From Owenia fusiformis (taxonomy: Eukaryota; Annelida; Polychaeta; Sabellida; Oweniidae): a stretch of DNA of 64,000 nt. Location: NCBI GenBank assembly GCA_903813345.2, contig CAIIXF020000005.1, positions 23,811,375-23,875,374 on the forward strand, read 5' to 3'. Below the pieces are notes generated by a model. It saw only the letters and a program-made list of their open reading frames with translations. It was not told the origin of the DNA and made no database searches. Shown one piece after another: positions 24,943 to 56,200 of this stretch. The position numbers and the translations under genes were made by a program. Positions within the stretch are counted from its first letter, which is position 1, and each line of letters begins with the position of its first letter.

Positions 24943-25601
24943 ACAACCTGCCGATCACAGGTTGAGATTGAAGAATAATTGAACGAGGCCCCATCGGGGT
25001 CTCCTATTAATTTTGTAGATATTATTATTACTTACTCACTTCGAGAGCCATGTTAGATTTTTTTAGATTTTTTATATCAAAATCCAAATAGCTTTCGCAG
25101 GAAGTAAATTATTACTATTTATTATATATTCTTTGTGGGACCTTTTCTCCTACTTCCAACTAGCCCATCCTTGGTCCAAGGGTATTTCACTTCTTTCCAT
25201 AATTGAATAATAAATAATTGAGTAATAGTAAATGAATTGAGTAATAAATGAAATCCTTTGAATGAAGGATGAACTAGCCTTTATCTAGCTACTATATACT
25301 CCCACTAGGGACCCAGGCTGAACTTAAGAGGAACAGAATTTTTATCTAGGCCAAGATCTAAGGTCACAAAATATAAGTCAAATCTAAGCTTTTTTGAAGT
25401 TTCTCAAATCCTGACACTACATTTTACCTATTTTTACCTGAAATTTTGCATAGAGATATTTAGTATTCTATTAGTATTAGCCTTTTGCCGTCTGGACACA
25501 TTTTGCCTAGATTTTGAGGTCAAAAAAGTTTTTTTCAACTTGCTCCAAATTGACCAAAATCAAGGTCATCAAACTAAATCACAAACTGTGTTTTCTAAGT
25601 T

Positions 25602-25705
25602 CTCAAAGCCGATGACTGCAAATCAATATTTTTGGAAGAAAGTCAGAATATATATTCCTCTAAAAGTTCTACACATATTAGCACTTGACTATTTATTAAA
25701 ATTGT
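25602..25705 (+). repeat. 104-bp direct repeat, copy 1
   Basis: Starts CAAAGCCGATGACTGCAAAT; copy 2 is at 26377-26480. They differ mainly by a four-base insertion (TAAA) in copy 2. Confidence 0.85.
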
Positions 25706-26376
25706 TCCACCAGTTTTGAGATATTAGATCTCAAAAAACTTAACTTGACCAATTTTTTTAAGAACGCAAGTAATATTTTGAAATGCACAGGATAAATATG
25801 ATATCCTATGACTTTATTGAGCTATCATTTTTATCCACTTTTGAATATAGGCAGAAAAACATCAAAGGATGGGTATCGATATGACAAACTTTTTGAACAC
25901 ACGTTTCTCTTAAACCAGTCATAAAAAAATCTGAAAATTTTACACATTGTCAATTTAATGGTCATCTTTTGAATGGTAACATTTATAATTTGAAATATAA
26001 TATACTTTTCTCTATATTGTTTTAGAAAACACATTGGACACTTTGTTTGTTCTTGGTATCAAATGTTTGGAATGAAATGAAACATTTATCTGAACCTCAT
26101 TGGAACAAAATGTCATAAACACAACATGTTTATGTCTCTCAATATTGTAATTATACAAAGGAAAGTTTGGTTGATTTAAAAAAGTATCTCGTTAATGAAA
26201 TTAAAGGTTTATCTTAGTTTTTATCTATTTCGCAGGTTTTTGTTTTTTGAATACTTTTCGTTAAATCAACCAAAATTTCCTTTGTACAACTATAACATTG
26301 GGAAGTCTAAGAAAATGTTGTATATGCTATTTTTCAATTCAATTCAATTCAATTATTTATTTCATAATAATCTTCC

Positions 26377-26480
26377 TCAAAGCCGATGACTGCAAATCAA
26401 TATTTTTGGAAGAAAGTCAGAATATATATTCCTCTAAATAAAAGTTCTACACATATTAGCACTTGACTGTTTATTAAAAA
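26377..26480 (+). repeat. 104-bp direct repeat, copy 2
   Basis: Second copy of 25602-25705, about 775 bp downstream. Between them lies an inverted pair (about 26154 and 26261, around TTTGGTTGATTTA). Confidence 0.85.
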
Positions 26481-26646
26481 ATTTGCAATTTTGTTCAAAC
26501 AAGCTCTGGAAAGATATTTAATTTCATTCTCAAGAAATGGAACAAAAAACAATTGCACTAAAAAACAAAAAATGTTAAGAAAACAGCTATATAAAATATA
26601 AATAAATAATTTTCACATTAAATTGTTGTCAATCAGTCAACATTAT

Positions 26647-26813
26647 ACAATTGTTGACCTCTCCAGAGGTCAACCGGCAAAATTGTACACCGAGACTGTA
26701 AACCGAGAAACTACTGTTGAAAGAGACCGAAGGTCGAGGTCAACAGTGTTTCAAGGTTTACAGTCGAGGTATATGATTTCGACGGTTGACCGAATGGAGA
26801 GGTCTACAATTGT
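26647..26813. repeat. Fold-back repeat with about 83-bp arms
   Basis: ACAATTGTTGACCTCTCC at the left pairs with GGAGAGGTCTACAATTGT at the right, and the inner arms (GACTGTAAACC and GGTTTACAGTC) also pair. It is a complete hairpin with almost no spacer, typical of a small MITE. Confidence 0.8.
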
Positions 26814-28705
26814 TTTGTTAGTCAGAAGAAACTTATAATACTCATATATACGACAGTCATCAATCATGGCTTCATTTCACAATCTCTTCTCCGAACCTGC
26901 ACGCCAGCAATAATTTTTAAGAAAATCTGAAGACAGTGGAAGCTAAACTGTCTGTTTTCGGCACATAACTGCGCACTCACTAGTAAATTAATGTTAATTT
27001 TGTGTTTCTATTTGTATTGTTGCTATACTCGTCGTGTAGAAAAGTCAAAATATCACTTTCATCAACGTGTTCAAAATGTCCGACTACCATGTTTTTTCTG
27101 TAAACATTGTGACGTCATATTTCCCATAATTCACAAGTGTAGTACAGTAACATACGCGGTCAATAATATGATATCCCATGATGCACAAGTGATGTACAGG
27201 CAAAAATGTTGACCGCTAATTGACCAATCAGATGCGAGTATTTACACTGAGGTACTAACAATACATAAAGGACCTTGTTTTTTTACAGAATGTTTTCAAT
27301 AATTGGTTTAAGAGAAAAACATTGTTGAATTTTTAGTTATAACAACCGTACATATAGGGGAAATAACAAGGGAGATTCATAAACAAAATATATTGAGAAA
27401 CCTGAAGACACAAATCAATTGAGAAAATGCAAATCATCACAATGCAAATGATAGTATGTACAATGACATGTACATGAAAGATGCAAGCCGGTAGTTACCA
27501 ATTTACCACAAAGTGGCCAATTTGGACCAGATAACATGGCAGATAATTATATTAGAGAGTTGAATATTTATCAGTTCTAGATTTCAAATATGATATTACT
27601 TTGACTGAATTTTGATTTTGTTATTTTAATTTAAAAAAAATTGTGAATACCAAGCATGTCAAGCATCTCACAAATGGAGATGTTGATATCCCTTTGTGGA
27701 TAATAATGATATCCAAAACCCCCTTTTCCAAAATGATCCTCAAATTAATATAAAACCTGGTAACAAATGTGGAAGTGATAGTAAAGGATAGAGTTTGAAA
27801 TGTTGGAAGTAACCTAGCAATCTTTACAAAATGATTCAAATCCATTCCTTTCAATCTTAAAATATATGAAAAAGATTGAGCCATCTGATGAAAAGTCATT
27901 GACATTGAGATGTAGAAAGGGGATGCCAAATGTCAGAATTATTGCCAATTAAGTTAAGAAAACAAAGCAAATCATAAATGAAGTCAAGGTCTTGACATTT
28001 TAGAAAAGTATGAATGAATGGAATGCTGGGAGCAAACATATTGTTAAATTTGCGCAAATTTTTTTTTTCTTAATTGATGCTAGAGTAAACTAACAAAATA
28101 ACAATAACTAACGATCACTGATATTTCTAGTACTTTTATATTTCATTTTTCAAACCTACTCACTTGGCTTCAAGAGCCAATTTGGCAATATATAAACAGT
28201 CTATAAATAGTTGTCGCAGACTGCAGGATGTTAACCTCCAAGTTGTTATACAATCAGACTTTAAAGAAAAGAATACAAAAACAATGTGACATAGAAACTG
28301 TGCCAACAATAAAGTCTAAACAAATTAAATGTTTGTTAAGCCAGTTTTGCATTTTTCCTTTTCATAAAATTCCAGCCTAACAGACAATCAACTTGTAGAG
28401 GTAACATAAACTGTAACTTATGGATTACAAACAATAATTAAAATATACATCAGGTAGCCAATTCAATATTAAAACCAATAGGAAGTAAACATACATGGTA
28501 ACAGTTCAACATTGCAAAGAAAGAAAGAACATACAACAAAGTAACTGACATGAATATATGAATTGTACGTCATAAGGCCTTACAAGGCCATATTGTATTT
28601 AGAAAATGTCAACACCCCATGGTTACATCAGAATAACATCATTGGTGGCCAACTGTTACAATTCCAGCTCATATCATTACATAATAAATAACACGTCATT
28701 CCATT

Positions 28706-28711
28706 TTTATT
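28706..28711 (-). terminator. UBA1: Candidate UBA1 polyadenylation signal
   Basis: AATAAA on the minus strand, 380 bp past the UBA1 stop. It is the nearest canonical hexamer I found; other AT-rich variants exist, so the true site is not certain. Confidence 0.35.
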
Positions 28712-29090
28712 AAATACCAGTTTTGAAAATAATTCTAACAACAGATCAAAAAGGAAATACATGTATCATAGGACAGTTGCACTATAGGATCCTAATAACA
28801 ATTAAGAACACATATATTCTATTGGCATAAAATCCACAGTTTTTAACAGCATATTTGTCTGACAGCAAGATAATCATCATGATTGGGTAGTCCACTATAC
28901 TTTTCCAAACAAGAGAATTCTCCATATCAGCAGAGGAGTTGATATGAGTCACTCTGGAATTGGATGTCTGTTATTTAGCCAGGTACATCCCATAAATAAC
29001 TGAAGAAGTTTTCAGCATTTTACAAATGCCTCTATAAATAGTCAGTTTCTATTCAAATCCAACATGGCCGCTTCATGAAAACAGCGCCAT

Positions 29091-49088
<19,998 letters not shown>

Positions 49089-49652
49089 CTAAACGTAGGG
49101 CAAAGAAACACATGTAATTCGAAGTATGTACAACACCAATTGCACTGATATCACTCATAAAATTGGAGTATATAATGACTCGTCTATGTGTGACAGAGGC
49201 AAATCGCTAAATGAAATAATTGCGGAGAAATTTGACTTCTTTCTTTCAAAAGGCTTCGTAGATCTTGGTTCAAGAAATCCAAAATGGCGGACCATGAAGT
49301 CACACGTGGGGAGACGAACGAGATTTGACAGTTAGAAAAATGCATATCATGGTTTCTAAATGATGCAAACTCAAGATTTATGTGGTACTTGAAGATGAAT
49401 TATTATATAAAGATGTGTCGGAGCATTTGCAATATTGATGAAATGTTGAGAAAAATACAGAATATGAAGATATTCTAATGTATGGATATCAAATTCTCTC
49501 AACTTCACAAGACGACCATAATTTTTTTGCCGGCAAAATATTGCATCAATTTTTCTTTTCAAATCGACACAATGCCTTGAAATTGAGTTCTAAACTAACG
49601 TCCATTGTATTCAGATTATTCGAATGTACCTTTTAGTGTTAAATATACTTAC

Positions 49653-49735
49653 GAAATGTCCCGAATGACTTGTAAACGTACCAGTTTCTAAACCAGGAAG
49701 TGTCTTCACCTTTGCAACGTAAACAAGTTGCCAGG
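49653..49735 (-). other. UBA1: Probable UBA1 5' UTR exon
   Basis: A strong donor on the minus strand (GACATTTC then GTAAGTAT, GT at 49651-49652) lies 563 bp upstream of the acceptor at the start codon. The exon's own 5' limit, set here near 49735 where the repeated block begins, is a guess. Confidence 0.45.
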
Positions 49736-50130
49736 TGATTGGATTGGGGACGGATCATATCTCTCTAAACGTTACATCATGTACTTCTAATTAGAAGACA
49801 TTGGCATTGATTGATTGTTCGGATTGAAGATGTCATCATTCTGTTTACGGATGGTACCAATTCATGGCCCCAGGTGATTGGATTGGGGACGGATCATATC
49901 TCTCGAGGCTCTCGAGGCTCTCGAGGCTCTCGAGGTTCCGTCAAGTTGTCACTTCTAATTAGCATTCCGGATTGATTTGTCGGATTGAAGCCTTCAAGGT
50001 GTCATTCTGTTTATTGAGAGACATATAAAACAGTGTCCGATTGGGGACGGATCATATTCTTCTTTAATCTATTTGACATCGATTGATTTGTTGATCAGTG
50101 AAGACTTTCAATTCAGAATGGATCCGATCA
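49733..50130. repeat. Triplicated block upstream of UBA1
   Basis: GATTGGGGACGGATCATAT occurs at about 49740, 49877 and 50039, each followed by related sequence (ACTTCTAATTAG, GATTGATTTGT, TTCTGTTTA). The middle copy also contains CTCGAGGCT four times in tandem (about 49902-49935). It lies where the UBA1 promoter should be. Confidence 0.75.
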
Positions 50131-52864
50131 ACTGAATTCGCATTAAGTCAGGGATCAAGGGGGGGGGGGCATGGGTCCCCCTTAACTAAAGGGAACCGAT
50201 GGGGCAAAACGGCCCTAAAGATTAAATTTTAAGTTGTTCCGTACGGGGTATTTTCTTATCTGTCAATCGTTCCACTCTATTAATGGGTTGGGGATTACAT
50301 TAATTTTTCTCGGAGTCAGTTTTATACTTGCCTAAGACTATCTTCTGTGATTTTTCAATGTGTCAGATAGGAAATAAGGTGCAAGTCAAATATATTTGAA
50401 AATCAATTATTCTTGATAGAATATGCATACTCTATGTAAAATGTTAATTCAAAAAGATATTCTTTTGTAGCCGGATTTTAGTGATTCTCGTGGGAGGGGT
50501 AATTTGCCAAAAAGAGAGTGAAAAGTAGAATTACCTCTTACGTAAGGCGAGACGCTCCTAGTTTAAAAAAGGGCGGTCGAGAAGGTGGCGGAACTTTCAA
50601 ATTTCGATTATGTGACTTATTATGAGCTTGATTCATTCTGATTCTCGAATTGGTTGGTACATGGAGGCATAATGCAGGCCAGTCAGATAGGGAGCATCTT
50701 GAAAGTGGTAAATTATCTACTACTAACTTACTAAGTGAGGTGATTTAGTGAAGAGGTTACTCCATGCCTAGTCTAGCTAATGCTAACAACCTACAGGCTC
50801 TTTCTTGGTCATTTGAGATTGACTGAAATCTACGAACGAGAGTCCCGTGCTAAGCCCATGCACACAAAAATAGAATTTGAACTATTTTTTGATTTTTTTC
50901 GGGGAGTTTGGCCATTTCAAGCTATGAACAATTGTGCCCAGAAATCCGGCACCCCCATAATAAACCATTTACTATACTACCTTACTCAAAACAGATCAGA
51001 TAACAACTTGAACAAACTGGTTTCAAAATGAATGGCGCACCCCCCTGTGTTCCCTCGCTCCCCCGGCTCGAAAAGAGGATTGAAAATGTCCAGAAAGCAC
51101 TATCAGGATATTGTAAAAGTTTATGTCGGGGTAGCCCTGCCCCTTCCTAAGCCTAACGCTATTATAAACCAATAAAATAAGAACTACGTAAGCTTAATGT
51201 AAATAAATTTTGTCATTTACCAAATTCATGCGCGTCCGTTATAATTAATTAAGCTTAATCTGTCTCTGAACATTTGGTTATAAAATTGGTGGGAACTGTA
51301 AGAGATACCCTGCCAGTGCGCGCATCGAAACTACTGAACCGAACCACGGGGAGTTAGTCACCCACCCTCTCTATATAACAATATAATAAATAATTTATTA
51401 TATTGTTATATAGAGAGGGGGGGGGTGACTAACTCCCCGTGAATCGAACCTCTCTCTAAAGAAGCAAAGTCGAACGATTGCAAAGGGTATCAAAGAGGGC
51501 GAGAAACATTGGTGTGTTGTTTAATTTGGTCGACTATTTTAGATTATACCAAATATATGTTGCCAACTTGTCAGTCTATATGAAGGCATTTTATTAGTTC
51601 CATCATGGGCTTTCAATAGATGTTAAACTTAATTTCTCATTCTCCAAAAATTTGATAAAATAAGCTATAGACAGGGTAAGTTTTACAGTGGTGTGCTGTG
51701 TGCGACTAAATTCAAATCAAAAGTTATAAAAACGATCCGTATCAATATCATATCACTGTTGTAGAATTGGTCAAAACCGGGCCACGTCATGTCTGGATAT
51801 TTATAATTCCACTGCTTCTGAAGACTATTGGGATTTTCAAGATTTCATACTTTTGTCCCATTATACAGTATAGTTGGGCGTTGTGTTATTTCAAACACTG
51901 TCCCTTGAAGTCTTCTTTCTAAAGTTTCCTGGGTTATTTTATACAATGCACATTTAGCATTATAGAAACAGAAAGGAAAAGAACACAACATAAAGAAAAT
52001 AAGTTTCTATTTTTATTAATTGCAATCATATTACATTATTATTAACATTATTTTGGCAATATTTTGGAAATAAAAACATTTTGAAGACAAACATCAATAA
52101 AGTTACCATGAATGATACTGAAAGTGTGCCTGATCATCAATTGTGCATATCAAGATCTAGCTTTCCAAATTTTTCACATTGGCAAATAAAAAACTCTCTT
52201 ATTCTGTTAAGAACAACAGAATAAAGACAAGGCACTATTATGATCTCATCAGCTACAGTAAAACCTGTCTTAATGAACACTTCTCTCTAGTGAATACCCT
52301 TCCTCCACGGACTCCTGTATAAATTACTCTCTCTGGGCTGTAGTGAAGACCTACCAACACTGAACGTATTTGCTTGGCAAAATAATATACACAGTTCTAC
52401 TGTAATACACTACTCCTCTTCAATAAACACAGATTTTACTGCAATACACTTCTCCTCTCAGACCGATTATTTTCCTGTCTGGCATTCCACCAATCAAAGC
52501 ATTGCTGTGTCATATTGATAAAGCTCAGTGTAAATGTACAAGCTTTGATTGACTCAGCCAGATCAGTTTTATTGGTACAGTAGTGAAAGACATCTTGCAA
52601 AGGATAACAATTCTCACTTTATGTTTTGGTTTTCTGCATTGGTCAAAATATTTTCATTTATTATATAAACTTTAAGGATGTACACTTTGCAGCAAGTCCC
52701 AGTGGAGAAAGGAATACATACATGTACTTCCTTAATTACCTATCTTTTTTTATGTGTAAACAATTATAAGGCGTATCACTCGAATGTGCTACATATACTG
52801 GAAAATAATAACTTACACTGTAGGTAAGACATATTGTTGAGGGTCATAAATAAGATGCAACAAC
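50131..52864. other. Intergenic between UBA1 and IARS1
   Basis: Holds a G-run (50160-50170), the palindrome at 51345-51441 and AT-rich sequence. A block at about 50195-50360 (TGGGGCAAAACGGCCCT) resembles, inverted, the interior of the transposon near 32250-32400. The AAGAAGCAAAGTCGAAC motif at about 51459 also occurs near 6459. No gene is recognised. Confidence 0.5.
51345..51441. repeat. 97-bp near-perfect palindrome
   Basis: CACGGGGAGTTAGTCACCC pairs with GGGTGACTAACTCCCCGTG, and the TA-rich centre ATAATAAATAATTTATTAT closes with no loop. The right arm has a few extra Gs. It would form a cruciform; it may be a minimal MITE. Confidence 0.85.
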
Positions 52865-52870
52865 TTTATT
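52865..52870 (-). terminator. IARS1: Candidate IARS1 polyadenylation signal
   Basis: AATAAA on the minus strand, about 296 bp past the IARS1 stop. Others lie further away (52657, 52012). Confidence 0.35.
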
Positions 52871-53165
52871 TTTTATAATTTTAAGTATTATGGTATTAGT
52901 GTACAAATACATGTAAAACAAATCTATTGCTTTTCACCTTTCATTTGGTTTTTAGTCTGGTTTAATTTTACACATATACTTCATCCTATAGAACCAATAC
53001 AACAATAAAATATTAAATACACAATAACACATGACATGCATGAAATCATTTTGAAATACAGCGAAACCTGTAAAGTGGAACACTTTTTAGAGGTAGTAAA
53101 GGTTTTCCACTTCGGTTTTACTGTACAAGATTGCTGTATATGAAGACTGCTAGCATCTTTTAGCA

Positions 53166-53297
53166 TCAATTGGCAAATACATACAATGTTTTAGTATGTA
53201 AAGTCAGAGCTTCTTTTAGAGTCTTAATTTCATCCTTTCTTGATTTTGAACCATAAACTCTCAGAGTCTTGTTTTGTAGTCCAAATATGATCTTCAC
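53166..53297 (-). CDS. IARS1: IARS1 last exon
   Basis: Encodes [17 protein letters not shown] and ends LYVFAN with TGA. It corresponds to the end of a UBX-like repeat of the animal IARS1 tail; the vertebrate counterpart ends with a second copy that I do not see here. Confidence 0.9.
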   Translation of the reverse strand: MKIIFGLQNKTLRVYGSKSRKDEIKTLKEALTLHTKTLYVFAN

Positions 53298-56200
53298 CTG
53301 GAAAGTAAAATGTAAATAAACTTGAAAATTCATCAGACATAGTAGACGATAGGTAGAGAACAATGTTTACTATGAATTTACAATGGTTTCTATTAATTTC
53401 TACTTAAAGGATCTTCAGACACTGCTAGAAATAAAAAATAATTTCATTTCATCAAACCTTGTATTCCAACTGCAGATTACTTCTGTGAGAAATTTTTCAA
53501 TTTGACACTGGACACTTTAGACAAGGTCTGAAATGGCTCCATTTAACATACCTGTTTGACAAGCTCATCCAGAGTGATGATAAAGTCTCCTTTAGGGTTC
53601 TCTAATAGTACTGTACCCTGTGTCCCCTTCACACCGCACTGAGGAGCAGCATCACATAGCTCCACATTGACAAACTTGCAGAATGGGGCAAGTCCATTTG
53701 TTGTACTAGTGGTGGCAGATTGGGATTGGGCCAACTCTAGTACATGACCCTCCACCAAGGTCATCTCAAGGTCATCACCCTTGATCTGTAATAATTTAGT
53801 TTATAGCTATGACCACTTTGTGAATGGCTGGTAATTATAATATCCTATAATCATGAAATTACAAATGAATTGAAAATTTGAATAATTTCAAATTGATTTT
53901 GATGAATAATTAGTTAAAAAGACGCACAGTGAAAAATACTGAATAATGACAAACAAAATGGCTGCCATGTAATTTACCCAGCATGCCCAAAACCTAATCA
54001 TATGTTAGCACTTATGCTCTCGCATCTGTAAAATGGAATAGGTGGTTTTCCGGGAATTTTGCTAACAAGGTTTATGTGGCATGTAGTGCGACAAAAATAA
54101 ATAACTTACTTGAGTTTTTTCTGAGATAATTTCTTTACCATTTCCAACAACTGGAAATGGTAAAAGTGGCTGCTTGATAGATTGGGTTATAAAGTCATTA
54201 AAATCCTTTGCCACTCGAGTCAGGGCTCCACTTGCTTTGTAAAACACTGTGATGTCATCAGCAGGGACTAGATGCGCCTTTTTACGAAGTTTCTGCAATC
54301 TGTTGATAATCTCACGGGCAAGACCTTCATCCAACATGGACTGGTCAGGAGTGACATCTAGGAGAATCAGAATCTGTAAAGATAATCAAGTATTTTTGGG
54401 AAATGCTCATCATGATACCTCAACTTTGCTAGCAATGAGATGCCAAGGCATAATGGGCTACAATTAGTGAACCAAGAGATCTTAGATTTAAGCTTTGTTT
54501 CAGAGAATAAGGGGTAATTAAACTACCTTAGGAGATTTCGTCACCTGAGCCTGTGTTATACCAAATGGCCTTGACAATAGAATATGAAGGCCCATTAGGT
54601 AATGTAAGGGGAATAATTATAAATTAAACATCATTTAATGACAGTTGTAACTCATCCCATCAGATGAGCAAAAAACAATTGTCTTATAATATAAAAGGTT
54701 GTCTTAGAAAGATGTGTTAAGTATCAGAATGTCAAATACTTACGGGAATCATATCACAATTAAAATAAACCATTCAGAAACCATTCCTGTCCCTCTCAAA
54801 TTTCAGCAGTTAACCATTTTTGTAAAACAGAATTGTGACTAGCGGCATGCACTTTTTCATACATTTACAGGCAACCTGGTACTATACATCTTTTGAACTT
54901 ACATCATTGTCAGAATGGGCCTCGTAACAGTTTGGAGTTGACTTCGATGAGCTGTCAAAAGTATACATGATGCGAAGGTCTTCAGGTCCAAGGTCATGAC
55001 CTTTTACAGTGATCTTTCCAGATTTCAAAAAGTCTTGGAGCTGTCCATCAGATAGTTTTTTGATATCACCAATGATTGTTTTGAAAGCACCACCAAGTCT
55101 GGGGCCCAATGTTTTATGGTCTGGTTCTGCTCGCAGATGGACACCATATTTTTCTTTGTCAGTTGTTGTAGTCAGTTTTCTTACATTGAGTTCCTGGAAA
55201 TGTAGATAAATTTAAGTATGCCTATTTGATCTTAATTAATAATATGAAACCAGAACAACGGCAACGCCAAAGCGTAGCGAATCCCATCGAACAGCCATGG
55301 ATGGCATTTTTCAAAATGGCCGCCTTCTTCCAAAAGTGTCATTAGACCATGTGCCATGCTTATAGTATTCACATACCAAATATAAACAAAATCGCTCCAC
55401 TACTTTTCGAGTTATTGTAAAATACGTTAAAATGGCGGCCATTTTGAAAAATGACCGACTTCTACCAAAAGTGTCATTAGACAGTGTGTCATGCTTACAG
55501 TATTCACATACCAAATATGAACAAAATCGCTTCACTACTTTTCGAGTTATAGTAAAATACGTTAAAATGGCGGCCATTTTTCAAAATGGCCGCTTTCTAC
55601 CAAAAGTGTCATAGGACAGTGTGTCATGCTTATAGTATTCACATACCAAATATGAACAAAATCGCTCCACTACTTTTCGAGTTATAGTAAAATACGTTAA
55701 AATAGTGGCCATTTTGAAAAATGGTGGCCATTTTTCAATTTTTCAAAATGGCCGCCTTCTATTTAAAGTGTCTTTAGACAGTGTGCAATGTTTATAGTAT
55801 TCACATACCAAATATGAACAAAATCGCTCCACTACTTTTCGAGTTACAGCAAAAATCGTAAAATAACGAGTAAAGACCGCCATTTTTCAAGATGGCTGCC
55901 ATGTGCTTCTTTAATATCTACATTTCTTGCTTTATTAATGTCCTATATAATTTTTTTACATCTAAAACATATTGCTATTACAGTTTTACATATTGTACCT
56001 AAATTACTGTAAATTCGGCACTAAAATGGCCGCCATTTTGAAATGAGCGGCCATTTTGAAAATCGGCTTTCGGGCAGAACTTCTACTCTCATATGGTATA
56101 TGTGTACAAAATATGAATAAAATCGGGCCGACGGTATTTGAGTTATTGCCCGGACGGACGGACGGACGGATGGACGTACGTACGGACGGATGGACAGACG

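Larger units (their letters stand above)
20931..28705. other. Intergenic, no recognised gene
   Basis: Holds repeat members (22361, 24100-24942, 24470-24690, 25602 and 26377, 26647-26813), a CpG-richer stretch (22980-23290), and ACC-rich simple sequence at about 24115-24172. Short open frames here are isolated and lack splice-linked partners. Confidence 0.5.

Noticed and set aside
55311-55614. Open frames on both strands of 60-88 codons
   Set aside because: They are read-through of the pearl-like core repeats; the peptide repeats with the DNA unit.
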